Assembly (NCBI GenBank): GCA_903813345.2
Contig: CAIIXF020000012.1
Coordinates: 19,043,520 to 19,107,519 of the forward strand
Source: Owenia fusiformis
Taxonomy: Eukaryota > Annelida > Polychaeta > Sabellida > Oweniidae
DNA length: 64,000 bases
Reading direction: 5' to 3'
Positions 24,701 through 34,815 of the stretch are shown piece by piece. The translations under genes were made by a program, and so were the position numbers. A model generated the notes under the pieces. That model saw only the letters and a program-made list of their open reading frames with translations, ran no database searches and was not told the origin of the DNA. Position 1 is the first letter of the stretch. Every line of letters begins with the position of its first letter.

Positions 24701-25391
24701 TATGATAATTTGTAATAAAATAAACTTAATAAAAAAACTTCCCTTCATAAGCATGAAAACGGGAAGCCTCTATTTGGATTACTTATTAAAACATGTTTAT
24801 ATTTGGCAATTTGTTCAACCTTTCCTAAATATGGTAATTTAGGAGCAAAATTTAGGTTCAAACATTGACTTGCTTCTATGCTACCCAAATCGAAACTTCC
24901 GTTTTCCAACTTTATGAATGGGAATGTATTTTTGGATAAATAAAACATATAAAGTTGAACTACTTACGGTCTGCATGTTCTGCTAGGAAGATCTACAACT
25001 TCGTGTGGGGGGCACTCCACTGTAACTGCAATGTTACTCATACAAAATGAGATCACTTTACACCCGAACTCACAAATTGTCCCATCGGGTTGGCCATTAC
25101 AATGGTCGCAATCGCTCTGGCCGAGGCAACCTATAACACACGTTGATACATCAGCTCATGTTGAAACAGACAAAATAAATTTTAATTTCTTAATGGCATT
25201 AACGGATAGCCAGTTTTGCTGTCAAGGTAATAGCGGAAATATTATATTCAATTTTCAAAATGGGAGTAATAACTTTGTAATATGATAAATCAAATCACAT
25301 TTCTTGTTACATATTTCAATGTATTTACATATTAAGCCTTACCTGTTGCCAGTGCGCACACGAAAATCACCGAAACATAAAGTACTCTCAT
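18785..25391 (-). CDS. Secreted three-module chitin-binding (peritrophin/CBM14-like) protein, paralogue B
   Basis: Six exons: 25391-25343, 25130-24968, 24224-24082, 20230-20015, 19318-19231 and 18827-18785 (stop TGA); 233 aa. Intron phases (1,2,1,1,2) and several exon lengths (49, 143 and 43 bp) equal those of gene A. Signal peptide MRVLYVSVIFVCALAT. Module 1 is about 18-70 (ICEFGCK..ECPPHEVVD). Module 2 is about 77-134 (INCTG, NCTTYHTC, CPPG-LVFD..LCNWP), the best CBM14 match. The linker is short and Ser/Ala-rich. Module 3 (about 177-233) contains an acidic DEDDDD insert and ends IANVCQPCGTLEC. Expected location is an extracellular chitin- or glycan-containing matrix. Intron 3 holds a 3.3-kb TIR element and intron 5 is short. 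The first 50 bp of exon 5 are duplicated in intron 4. Donors of exon 4 (GTTAGT) and exon 5 (GTACGT) are non-consensus but give the homologous junctions. Confidence 0.82.
19268..19682. repeat. Nested tandem duplications copying part of exon 5 of gene B
   Basis: A 106-bp unit starting at 19268 is repeated from 19374; it includes about 50 bp of exon 5 and its acceptor. The end of that unit plus downstream intron sequence (gagttgagtcaacgagtgtc...) is then repeated with a period of about 122 bp (about 19440-19561 and 19562-19682). The exon copy at 19374-19424 has an acceptor but no donor, so it is probably not used. Confidence 0.85.
21540..22520. repeat. G-depleted A/C-rich degenerate repeat tract
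   Basis: About 1 kb made largely of drifting words such as cacaaccca, acacaatc and caaccaat, with very few G on the plus strand. The unit length is not constant. It lies inside the 20557-23884 element. Long minus-strand ORFs here are low-complexity artefacts. Confidence 0.75.
22521..23400. other. Unique-looking interior of the 3.3-kb element
   Basis: More GC-rich than its surroundings, starting after a C run at about 22543-22551. No frame, RNA gene or known motif recognised. Confidence 0.4.
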
Positions 25392-25480
25392 TATGGCGAG
25401 CTTATTCAATTTCAAAATTCAGATCCCCAAGGTATTTCCTTAATATCAAATCACACTATGTAACTGGAATTAAATTCACA

Positions 25481-25512
25481 CACTTATAAACAACATAACC
25501 AAGCCCTTTATA
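25481..25512 (-). promoter_or_regulatory. Two TATA-like boxes upstream of gene B
   Basis: On the minus strand, TTATAAAGGG lies around 25512-25506 and TTTATAAGTG at 25490-25481, about 115 and 90 bases before the start codon. Position and sequence fit a TATA box. Not tested. Confidence 0.35.
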
Positions 25513-25732
25513 AGAATGATAAAATCCATGTTATTCACGATGTTGAAAACCCCATGAGTGGAAAAGGTGAAATGGTTAACCAAAGAGACCACCATGTGCC
25601 TTGTATGTTTTCAATTGTCTCTCAGGTCTGGTTAATATTCGATAACTACATTTTAAATATTTACAATCTGTTTATAACATATTACCATCTGGTTGATCTA
25701 ATAAGATGCCAATTATGGTGTCTTCGTCAACT

Positions 25733-27064
25733 CACGCCTAACCATCGACAAGGTTCAGTGACAAAATGTACCGTACACTTTAGATGTACGGTGTCACTAT
25801 TTAATCGATTTGAAGCAAAGACAATGATGTAGGTTTGATGCAGGTTTAAAAAAAATAATCTGAGGAGTACATCAAGGATTTCATGTTTGACTTGGTGTGT
25901 ATTCGTTTAGGAAGACATTTAACTTTCTAATGACGTTAAAAGATTTCGAACAGTGCTCGATTTTTTTTCGTAGTCAATATATAATTGGTCGGTTGGAAAA
26001 TGTTTTTTTAACACATTTCCTTTGATCATTTCCTCCCCTGTCGTCTAAGAGTGTCGAATATTTTTTATGAGAATATGTTTCTTGAAACAACACAATTAAG
26101 GTCTGTTGAAGATTTAATAAGTATTAACGTTTTGGCTATCATTTAAAAAATCATAAGCGTACGTTGTAAGCTCGAATGTACGTTTTCCCATTGAACTAAC
26201 TCAATCCACAGTTAACCCTAATGCAGGCAATGCATTTTTCGTAACACTAACTGTCAGGGGGGCCAGATGCATTTAAAATTGGAACAAAACAATGACAGAA
26301 TTACTTCAATTTGATTGAACTATTGAATACATTCCAGATATCATCAACGGGGTTTTAAAAGTCATGTTCAATAAGCTAGTATAGATCTATCTATCAATGT
26401 AACCTTTTATGTTAGTCTCAGATGTAACTAACAAAACGTAAGGTATTGAGACGCCAAATAATCAAAGAGCCTGGGGGCAAACTTCGTGGCAGTGCTAGTC
26501 TTCAACATATTATATTCCGAGACACTGGATGGGAGTTTGGGCTGGAAGTTAATACCAAATGGGCATAAATTAACCACCACAACAACAATACTTTCATAAA
26601 ATGAAAAAGCAAAATTCTGATTTTTTTAAATTACAATAAATACTTGAATATTTATTAATTTCCATCCGTCCTAAATTGTGTTGTTTAGAGAAACATATTC
26701 TAACAAAAATAATCGACACTCTTAGGCGACAGGGGAAAAAATGATCAAAGAAAATGTGAAAACCCCAACATTTTCCAACCGATTAATTTTTGTGTTTAGA
26801 TGAAATACGAAAAAATCTAGCATTGCTCGAAAATCTTTTAACGTAATCAGAGAGCTAAAAGTCTTCCAAAGCGAAAACACGTACACGAAATTAAACATGA
26901 AATCTTTCAGGTATTTCCAAAATTAAGATTAAGATTTTTTAAAACCTACATCACACCTGCATCATAGTTATCTTGCTTCAAATCAGTTAATAGTGACACC
27001 GTACATCTAAAGTGACTGTACAACGGTATATTTTGTCACTGTACCTTGTCGATGGTTATGCGTG
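25733..27064. mobile_element. 1.3-kb fold-back element (R1 family)
   Basis: A left arm (25733-26097) and right arm (26688-27064) are inverted copies over about 365 bp around a loop of about 590 bp. Shared landmarks are cgacaaggttcagtgac, agatgtacggtgtcac, cccctgtcgtctaag and gaatatgtttcttg on the left, each with its reverse complement on the right. The right arm matches the copy at 4387-4682. No ORF of note. Confidence 0.75.
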
Positions 27065-27134
27065 CAACTATGCAGAGTTAAATGCTGTATAAATGTTAGT
27101 TACATGAGCACATCGGTCTTCATGAACATGATTA

Positions 27135-27701
27135 TACAGGGTAAGGTTAAAGAGGTAAGCCAAACAAACTTATCTTAATAACTCAGTGATTCAGTATGGA
27201 TTTGGGGTCATATTTGGCGCAATTAAACCAAAGTTAATGTTTAGTTGTTTTTCATTCTACTAAGTCTCATTGGTCTATATCAAATGGTCACGATTTCATG
27301 GCTATTTACAAATCATGCTTCAAATGCCGAAACAGGCCACACTCATCGGACATAAAACACTCCAGATTATTTGTTGGGATAATGTCTACACTAACAAACC
27401 TTGAAACATTGAAACAATGGACAAACAAGAAGACGTGAGCCATTACATAAGGGGCCCGTGTGCTCATCTAGTAAACAACTTCACCTGATACGTCCAAGTT
27501 AACCTCCAGACACGACGCCTTCTTACATCATATTTTGGAAAATGGCCATAACATCGTGCTCATTGGAGGAAGACCAATGACACTTAGTAGAATAGAAGAA
27601 CATTGAACAAGGTTTAATTTCGCCAAATATGACTTTAAAAGTCATGTTCATTAACAGAGTTATCAACGTTTGTTTGAGTTACCTTTTTGGCTCACCCTGT
27701 A
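27135..27701. mobile_element. 567-bp TIR element
   Basis: Begins tacagggtaaggttaaagag and ends acctttttggctcaccctgta. Subterminal sequences also pair (gccaaatatgac with gtcatatttggc; acttagtagaat with attctactaagt), so much of the element is a fold-back. TA at both ends suggests TA target-site insertion. Non-autonomous. Confidence 0.7.
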
Positions 27702-27899
27702 GGTCTGTATTTACACCAACAGTGCCTCATTATTGATGTCGGCATGGCATGGCGAGTCAATCATCTGTTTAGAGAAAATACACCCTTTTGAGAAGTAATA
27801 CTAATATATACTTCACTTGCTAGTTTAGATTGCATCCAACTGGAAAAGAGGCAATGAATAGGCTAGAGAAGAGCCCGAGAGATTGAATATATATTTATG

Positions 27900-28200
27900 A
27901 AAACGTCGTTATTTTCTGAAATTAAAACCGAATATAATTTCAAAATTTACAATTCAAAAGATTCGAACCAATATCCCGATCATTTCTTGTGAGTTTTGGA
28001 ATTTCTAGACGTAATTTTACATGTAGATTTCAAATATAACATCGCTTTGACTGGATTTTGAATATTTAATGGCGTAAATCAAGTTTTTTTCTACTCGCAT
28101 CTAGTCAATTATGGAACAGAATATCGATGTTGCACTCTGGGATCCAATCCTCCTTGCATCTGAAATTGTTTGCGGTAACCTGCATGGCTCTTCTTATATC
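27900..28200 (+). repeat. Dispersed repeat family R2, copy 1
   Basis: Matches 61016-61250 on the same strand (aaaacgtcgttattttctg.., cagaatatcgatgttgcact, ctccttg) and 47880-47983 inverted (actcgcatctagtc, atggcgtaaatcaag, tacatgtagatttcaaat). Confidence 0.75.
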
Positions 28201-28490
28201 TATGAAATACAAATACTTATACTCCAAAAGCAAATAATGATGGATTTAAACCAAACTAAAATTACTGTTAAATACTGTTATACTTTTACATTGTAGATCA
28301 AACCTGCGTTAACATTACCGTCTATTGGGAGTTATCTCACATATACTTGATACTCATTTGGCATGTTATTTTAATGTTTATGTGTTTGAAACGTTGTATA
28401 AGTAGAACGCAATATCCACACTAGCATGCATTTAATGTCTAGCGTCGTGAAATTCGAACGTGATAAGGGAACCATTTGGGAGATAAGATA

Positions 28491-29358
28491 TACAGGGTGG
28501 TCCAAAAAGTGAACCCCTGCAACAGGCTATATTTTCCTTAATACATACATGAATTTGCTCATATTATCACATCTTGTAGAGAAAGGTCTAAAATTCTTGT
28601 TGACACCATAATTTGTTCTCAGTCTTGAATTTCGAAGAAATTACAAGACTAAAACAACACGCCTCAAATTAGATTTTGTGCAAAATTTTACCAATGTGAT
28701 TGACGGAAATTGTTGATACACATTAAATGATCTTAAAAAAACGTTCAGTGAGAGATTATAAGTTTAAACCCTACCATATGACAAATGAGACACTATTTGA
28801 GCAGAAAACATATTTCACACTTTTATTGATCATTTTGAAGCTGTTTCAACCATTCAACAGTTTAGAGGCATGTTACCTACAAAAACGGGTAGAGGGGGGG
28901 GGAATTGCCCCTTGTGACCCAAAATCAAAATCTTACGGTGGAGTGCCCCCCACATATTACAAAAATCAAAAGGAAATCTAATTTTGAGTGTTTTGAGTCA
29001 TATTTCATTAGAATTGGTCCATGATTAATGAAGATATTGACATTTTAAGACCATATAGGGTTATGTTGCGATTTCACTGGAAGATGTTCTCGTCTTTTGA
29101 AACATCGAACATTTCTTTTGATCACAATAACTTTTGAACTAACAGAGGTAGGATACTAATTTTTACATTATATTGTGTGGGATTCAAAACCAAACAAAGT
29201 CAGAAAACATTAGGTTTCCCAAGGGCTTATTATTTCTGCAAATTTCAATACTAAGAAAAATGTATAGTACCAACAAATATATTAGCCCTTCCTCTACAAC
29301 ATGTGAAACTATGAAAGGATTCCTGCAGGTAATAAGGGAAATATAGGACCACCCTGTA
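28491..29358. mobile_element. 868-bp TIR element with TACAGGGTGGTCC ends
   Basis: Starts tacagggtggtccaaaaagt and ends ataggaccaccctgta. The ends match those of the 201-bp element at 61405-61605. TA at both ends fits TA-specific insertion of mariner-like families. An 84-codon ORF inside (28727-28981) shows no transposase motif. Confidence 0.7.
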
Positions 29359-29930
29359 TTTGGAACTGATACCAGACGCTTAAAACTGATGCGTACTAGC
29401 ATTCGATTACAGCAATTTCTCGGCGGTGTTCATTGGTCAATCTCAACAGACCACCTTACGTCTGATCACGTGGTTAGATCCCTATGAGCATTCATTATTC
29501 AAATAAGAACAAAGGAATTTTCGAAGTTGAAAAATGCCGATACGTAAAAACGAAAATAACACAGTATATCATAAAAATTGCAGTTATTTGCCGTTGTTGT
29601 AGACAAAATGAATAAGCAGAGCCCGGATTATTATGCCAGCATATGCTCGATCTGGATGATTTCATAAGTGGACAACCATAGCCACATTGTAAGAACAAAA
29701 TACTCAATCGGCCAGGCTCCGTTGTGAAAATCGGAGCAAATGTGACCAAGGCATAAAAGCATGAAGTGGTTCCAGACGAAGAAAACTAAGGATTAGGTAA
29801 AACACAAACAACAAAAGTACGAATGGTGGTGTCATGCAGCACAACGACAACGGTATGGATATCTTCTATGGTTAGGTTATTCTTTCCAAACAACATTTTG
29901 GAAAAATGCTACATGTATACTGTACCTGCC
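29359..29930. other. Intergenic sequence
   Basis: No supported gene. The minus-strand ORF at 29495-29749 has no recognisable domain. Confidence 0.35.
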
Positions 29931-32000
29931 CATGTTATTTCCTGGTACAAAATAAAGTATGAAGGCATGTGTGTATTTCCTTGCTTTTTTCAGGAAAGTA
30001 TCCTTGCAATGTCTTTTTAGGTAATTGGCAACTCCACGAAATGCTGAAATCTTAAGAAAAATCATTCAAAATGGCCACCTTTTCAATTTTCAAATTTCTA
30101 CTCCAAATTTCTCAATATCACTGGATTTCCATTGACCACTTACTACAGAAATGTAGGTTTACTTAGAGAAGACAACGTAATGATACTCACGGGGTACCAT
30201 CGAATAATTTTGGCAACGTACCGGAGAACGACATTTTACTAAGAAATGGCAATAATTTAGCACAATATATTTTTTAACTAGAGTTCTACTTTGATTTTGA
30301 CAAAAGTAAGTATTCCATGCAATGGCTATTTCATTCATGAGTTTGTAGGAATTCTGTTGGAACCCAGTTCTGATCAAGTACGAAGTTATTGAAATCGGCG
30401 CAGTCGGACTTTACTCCGAAAGATGGTTTTTCGATTATAACTTTTTACAACATTTAAGTATAGACTTTTGAAAAAAGTACAGAATAGTCCTTATACTATT
30501 TAATAATTCTGTTATTTCTGATTCACACGACTCTGATTTGTTTAATTAAAAAAAAAGTTTTAAAAATATTACTTAGGAACGTAACCGGAGCTGGGAACGT
30601 AACCGGAGCAGATCAGTTGAATTATCGACCACATGACAAGTACTTAACACACCTACGCTATATACAGTTCGTTGTATCCTAACTTTTTTTAATAATCTAG
30701 CATTTAAATGCTTTTATTTCCCCTGAAAAAGAGAAGTTGTCTTAGAAGTATAATACATGTATGTATAAACAGTATATATATACAAAATTAGTATAACAGA
30801 GTGGGTTCTAATAGTTCGCTGAACAAATACAATGGGTGAAACCAAATGGAATTATTTGCTTACTACAATTAATCACTTCATTCTCCATACAATGATTGTT
30901 CTATGTTTGATAGCCTTTCTAAGGTAAGTGCACTTATGCAAGGTAAATACCAAATTTAATTTTTCACAATGGATAAATTTTTTTCTTTAAATAAAATGTA
31001 ATAAATACGCATTCGAACAATCCCGTATGTTTTTAAATTAGTATATGTGCTTTAAATCATATATTTTAATTCTTTTGATTAAATAATTCAACTGATCTGC
31101 TCCGGTTACGTTCCCAGCTCCGGTTACGTTCCTAAGTAATATTTTTAAAACTTTTTTTCAATTAAACAAATCAGAGTCGTGTGAATCAGAAATAACAGAA
31201 TTATTCAAAAGTATAAGGACTATTCTGTACTTTTTTCAAAAGTCTATACTTAAATGTTGTGAAAAGTTAAATTCGAAAAACCATCTTTCGGAGTAAAGTC
31301 CGTCTGCGCCGATTTCAATAACTTCGTACTTGATCAGAACTGGGTTCCAACAGAATTCCTACAAACTCATGAATGAAATAGTTATTGCATGGAATACTTA
31401 CTTTTGTCAAAATCAAAATAGAACTCTAGTTAAAAAATATATTGTGCTAAATTATTGCCATTTCTTAGTAAAATGTCGTTCTCCGGTACGTTGCCAAATT
31501 TATTCGATGGTACCCCGTGATACTTTCCTGAAAAAAGCAAGGAAATACACACATGTCTTCATACTTTATTTTGTTCCAGAAAATACCTGTAGCATGGGCA
31601 AAATGTTGTTTTGAAAGAATAACCTAAGGTACGTGTACAGCTGGCAAATAACATTTTGGTAAAGAATGCTATACATGCACATGTTATTTTCTGGTACAAA
31701 ATAAAGTATGAAGGCATGTGTCAATTTCCTTGCTTTTTTCAGGAAAGTATCATTACACTGTCTTCTTTTAGAATATCTGGTAGAAGTTCAATCCCAGGGA
31801 ACTCCAGGAAATTCTGATATTTCACACTTTCTATTTTCCCCAATTTTCTTTCAAAGTTTCCAGACACACAGGAGCTACCATTGACCTGTTTCCAGGTTTA
31901 CTAAAAGTAGACAGTGTAATGATACTTTCCTGAAAAAACCAAGGAAATACACACATGCCTTCATACTTAATTTTGTACCAGAAAATAACATGTGCAGGTA
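29931..32000. repeat. Four alternating copies of an 80-bp motif
   Basis: A motif running ctggtacaaaataaagtatg..gcttttttcaggaaagtatc occurs at about 29931-30012 (+), 31519-31587 (-), 31678-31757 (+) and 31911-31996 (-). The last two form a clean inverted pair around about 155 bp. Confidence 0.75.
30180..31524. mobile_element. 1.35-kb fold-back element with long arms
   Basis: Left arm 30180-30625 and right arm 31083-31524 are near-identical inverted copies around a loop of about 455 bp. The inner ends carry two copies of gaacgtaaccggagc. The same 70-residue frame appears on opposite strands (30377-30159 minus, 31330 plus) because of the inversion. No transposase frame seen. Confidence 0.8.
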
Positions 32001-32148
32001 CAGTATAGTCATTTTTACCAAAATGTTACTTTCCAGCTGAACCTCAATTTGTATGGGTATTAGAGAGCCTTTGTTTTCCCACCCCAAGTGCTTTAAATGA
32101 TTGTATAATAGCATTGTATAACTGCAATATAAAACCAACACCCGTCGT

Positions 32149-32240
32149 ATACAACTCTTGAGAATGATATACAACTCCTGGATAGCGTATACAACTCCTG
32201 GGCAGCGTATACAACTCTTCGACTCGATATACAACTGCAT
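32149..32240. repeat. 22-bp tandem repeat (gtatacaactcctgg)
   Basis: About five copies of a unit reading cgtatacaactcctgggcag with substitutions. Confidence 0.7.
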
Positions 32241-32293
32241 GCTGAATTTAGATTAACATTTTATTGATTACAGATTAGGGTGGGATAATAAGA

Positions 32294-32432
32294 TCATATA
32301 ATGGTTGATTTTGTATATCGCTATACTCTCATGAGTATATGATATATTCACTCGTTCCCTTCGTTCACTCGTGAATATATCATATACCCACTTGAGTATA
32401 AACACGATATACAGAATCAACCATTATATAAC
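32294..32432. repeat. 139-bp palindrome
   Basis: The outer arms ataatggttgattttgtatat and atatacagaatcaaccattat pair, and the inner arms tgagtatatgatatattcac and gtgaatatatcatataccca pair. Probable small MITE or hairpin. Confidence 0.75.
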
Positions 32433-33319
32433 CTCATAATATAAGTTATTTCGAATACGTATACACTTGTACTTGAATTTCATTCGTCAGTCCGATTTCA
32501 ATTTATATTTATTAGTACTTTGAATTCAAAAGATAAGCAATGCGATGACCATATTGCAACAGTTTATGAAAAATAGAAACATATGTGCAAGAACAGGATC
32601 TTTTGTTTTCTCAGAAAATGTGCCAAACATATCGCTATAAATGATAGGAGCTTTGAAAAAAAACAGAAAGTGACAAAACCATGTTGGATTTTGGAAAAAA
32701 TTGATACACTTTCTCAAAACATTCTTCTCACAAGTCTTTTCTGTCATACGTGCAGTCTTTGTGCAAAACTGGAAGATATAGACAATGTGGAGAAGGAGTG
32801 ATTCCTGTTTGAAAAATGACATGTGGCTGAATTAAGGTTTGCAGAAAATTTCCCAACATGCACCATGGCCTTAAGGTGCTATGGAAGTTAACAGGAAATG
32901 ACAAAACAAAAAATGTCAAAACCATGCTGGATTTTTTTGAACCAAGATAACAGAGTTTTGTTTGGTCCTCCAGTCAATTTAACTAGTTCCACATATCATT
33001 TACATGACTGGGAACACAATGGAAATGGTCAGAATGACCATAAACATGATGAATTAACCTTTTCAGCCCTCTGAAAATGTGACTGAAAAATAGCTAAGAG
33101 TAGGTGCTCAGGAAAGGTCACTGAACAGAATCCTTTGACTTTTTCAGAAAATGTGCCCAATATATTGCTCCATAGCACCTTAAAGAAGGTGCTCGTGAAA
33201 GGTCACTGAACAGATTCTTTCAGAAAATGTATCAAATGTATTGCTCTAAATGATACATTCTTTGAATTTTTAAAAAACTGTCTGAAACAATAATGGCTGT
33301 AATAAAAAGGAAAATACGT
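32433..33319. other. Intergenic sequence before the tandem array
   Basis: No gene recognised. Short internal echoes occur (ggtgctcaggaaaggtcactgaacag at about 33101 and a similar word at about 33188; repeated 'tcagaaaatgt'). Confidence 0.35.
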
Positions 33320-33368
33320 ACCAAGTTGCATACTTGTATTTTTCATTTTCCTATCTTGTATCTTTCAG

Positions 33369-34063
33369 GTACAACTATGAGAGAGATGCAGCCAACATAC
33401 CAAGTTAGTGCGACAGCTGGATCAGTCTTTCGACAACTTTGAGCCATCGGGTCCAGTCCACGTAAACAGTATCATGGGCGAGAGGTGTTCGTGTTCCTGT
33501 CACCAAAGCACCAAAGTAAGTACATTTTTTTTATTCAATTATTACATCAGTTTAGTTCCTCTGTTTTCAGGTTCACTTTCAGCTTGGAGATGAGGAGCCC
33601 GATGACCAAGACACAACGGAGACAAAAGCTGCGTGCCAACTAGGACTACAACCGACGTTCCTGCTACCTAAGTTAAGTATTCCTTCCTGGTTTTGCATAG
33701 GGATAGGGGGGCGCCTTCCAGTTTGATATTTACTCGTGGACTTTTGTTGGCCGACCCATATTTCTGGTGGAGGAAATTGGACTCTAAGGTAAAGTGGGAG
33801 GGTGGGTTGTTGGGTTTCCGGGGGGATAGAGTTCATGTTTCAAAATCAGAAATATGGAAGTCTACTGGTTTATATCAAATTGGGAGAAATAAATTTTAAC
33901 TTTTGTAATATTCTGTAAATTTTTAGTGTAGTGTAAAGTATTATGTAAAGTTTTATTTAGAGTTTTTATGTAAAGTTTTATGTAAAATAACAACTACTAC
34001 AACATGTTTTTATCTATTTGTAGCACAGATGGTGAAGTCCCTGCGAAAAGACGGTCCTGTTGA
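33369..34063 (+). other. Exon-like blocks in array unit 1 (unrecognised, possibly coding)
   Basis: Three blocks flanked by splice signals: 33369-33515 (acceptor tttcag, donor AAA|GTAAGT), 33571-33671 (acceptor ttttcag, weak donor AA|GTTAAG) and 34024-34063 (acceptor ttgtag). Joined in phase from ATG 33474 they give a 60-aa peptide, MGERCSCSCHQSTK-VHFQLG..LLPN-TDGEVPAKRRSC-stop. The open frame extends further upstream (QLDQSFDNFEPSG) but meets a stop at the block's start. Homologous blocks occur in all four units. In unit 4 the stop is TGT and the frame runs on. I do not recognise the product. It may be the 3' end of a duplicated gene, a non-coding RNA or decay. Confidence 0.25.
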
Positions 34064-34320
34064 AATCACATTTTTCTCCACGAGGGTCGAGTTTCCAGGA
34101 CTTACCGTAGATGTTGCATTTTGACCAGTTTTATATCTCTTGCAATCAGTTGCATCCCATTAGCAGGGGGCTACTCCCAGTACTATTTCAGTTCTACTTT
34201 TAATTGGGGAGGCTTCAAGTCACTTCACTTTTTATTTAGTTGAGCTGTGGTCTTATAGATTTTAGCTTGGGTTACTTAATTCAAGTTTTGGGAAGGTATT
34301 CACTCCATAGTCTGTGTGTG

Positions 34321-34490
34321 GTGGGGGGCTACTTCCAGTACCGTTCCAGTTTAATTTCATGGGGGGGGGGGTCTCAAGTCACCTTTTTATTGAGTTGGAT
34401 TTGATGGATCGATGTGGGTCTTTTGATTGTGGACGTGGTTTTTGGGAAGTCATCACTCCAGTTATTTTTTCTTGGGGGGGGGGGTGTCAA
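34321..34490. repeat. Poly-G tracts in array unit 1
   Basis: Runs of 6 to 10 G at about 34322, 34361-34370 and 34473-34482, with counterparts of different length in units 2-4 (up to about 17 G near 39370). Four or more G runs per unit on the same strand make G-quadruplexes possible. Confidence 0.7.
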
Positions 34491-34815
34491 ACAACCAGAC
34501 AACCAACCAACCTACCTGACATCCAACCGACCAACCAATGACCCAATAGGCTTATTCTAATCAACCAACTTACTTACTAACCAACCAACTAACCAACCAG
34601 ACAACCACCAGACCACCCAATAGGTTAAAACTAACCAACCAATTAACTAATTAATCAACCAACTAACCAACACTCCACCCAACGAACCAAACGACCAACG
34701 AACCAGACAACCAACGAACCAGATGGCCAAGATCATGGATCTAGTGCTTAGTATTGTATTGTATTGAATTGTATTGTATTGTATAGTTTTGTATTGTTTT
34801 GTATTGTATTGTATT
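34490..34815. repeat. AACC-rich and TTGTA microsatellites in array unit 1
   Basis: 34490-34725 is a degenerate accaaccaaccaac tract. 34748-34815 is (ttgta)n with interruptions. The same pair recurs in the other three units; unit 3 has the longest (ttgta) run (about 39654-39745). Confidence 0.8.

Noticed and set aside
30159-31614. Same 70-residue ORF on both strands
   Set aside because: Result of the long inverted repeat. No start context or domain to support a gene.
34748-34815. TTGTA repeats as telomere-like sequence
   Set aside because: Does not match known telomere units and is short and interrupted; an ordinary microsatellite.
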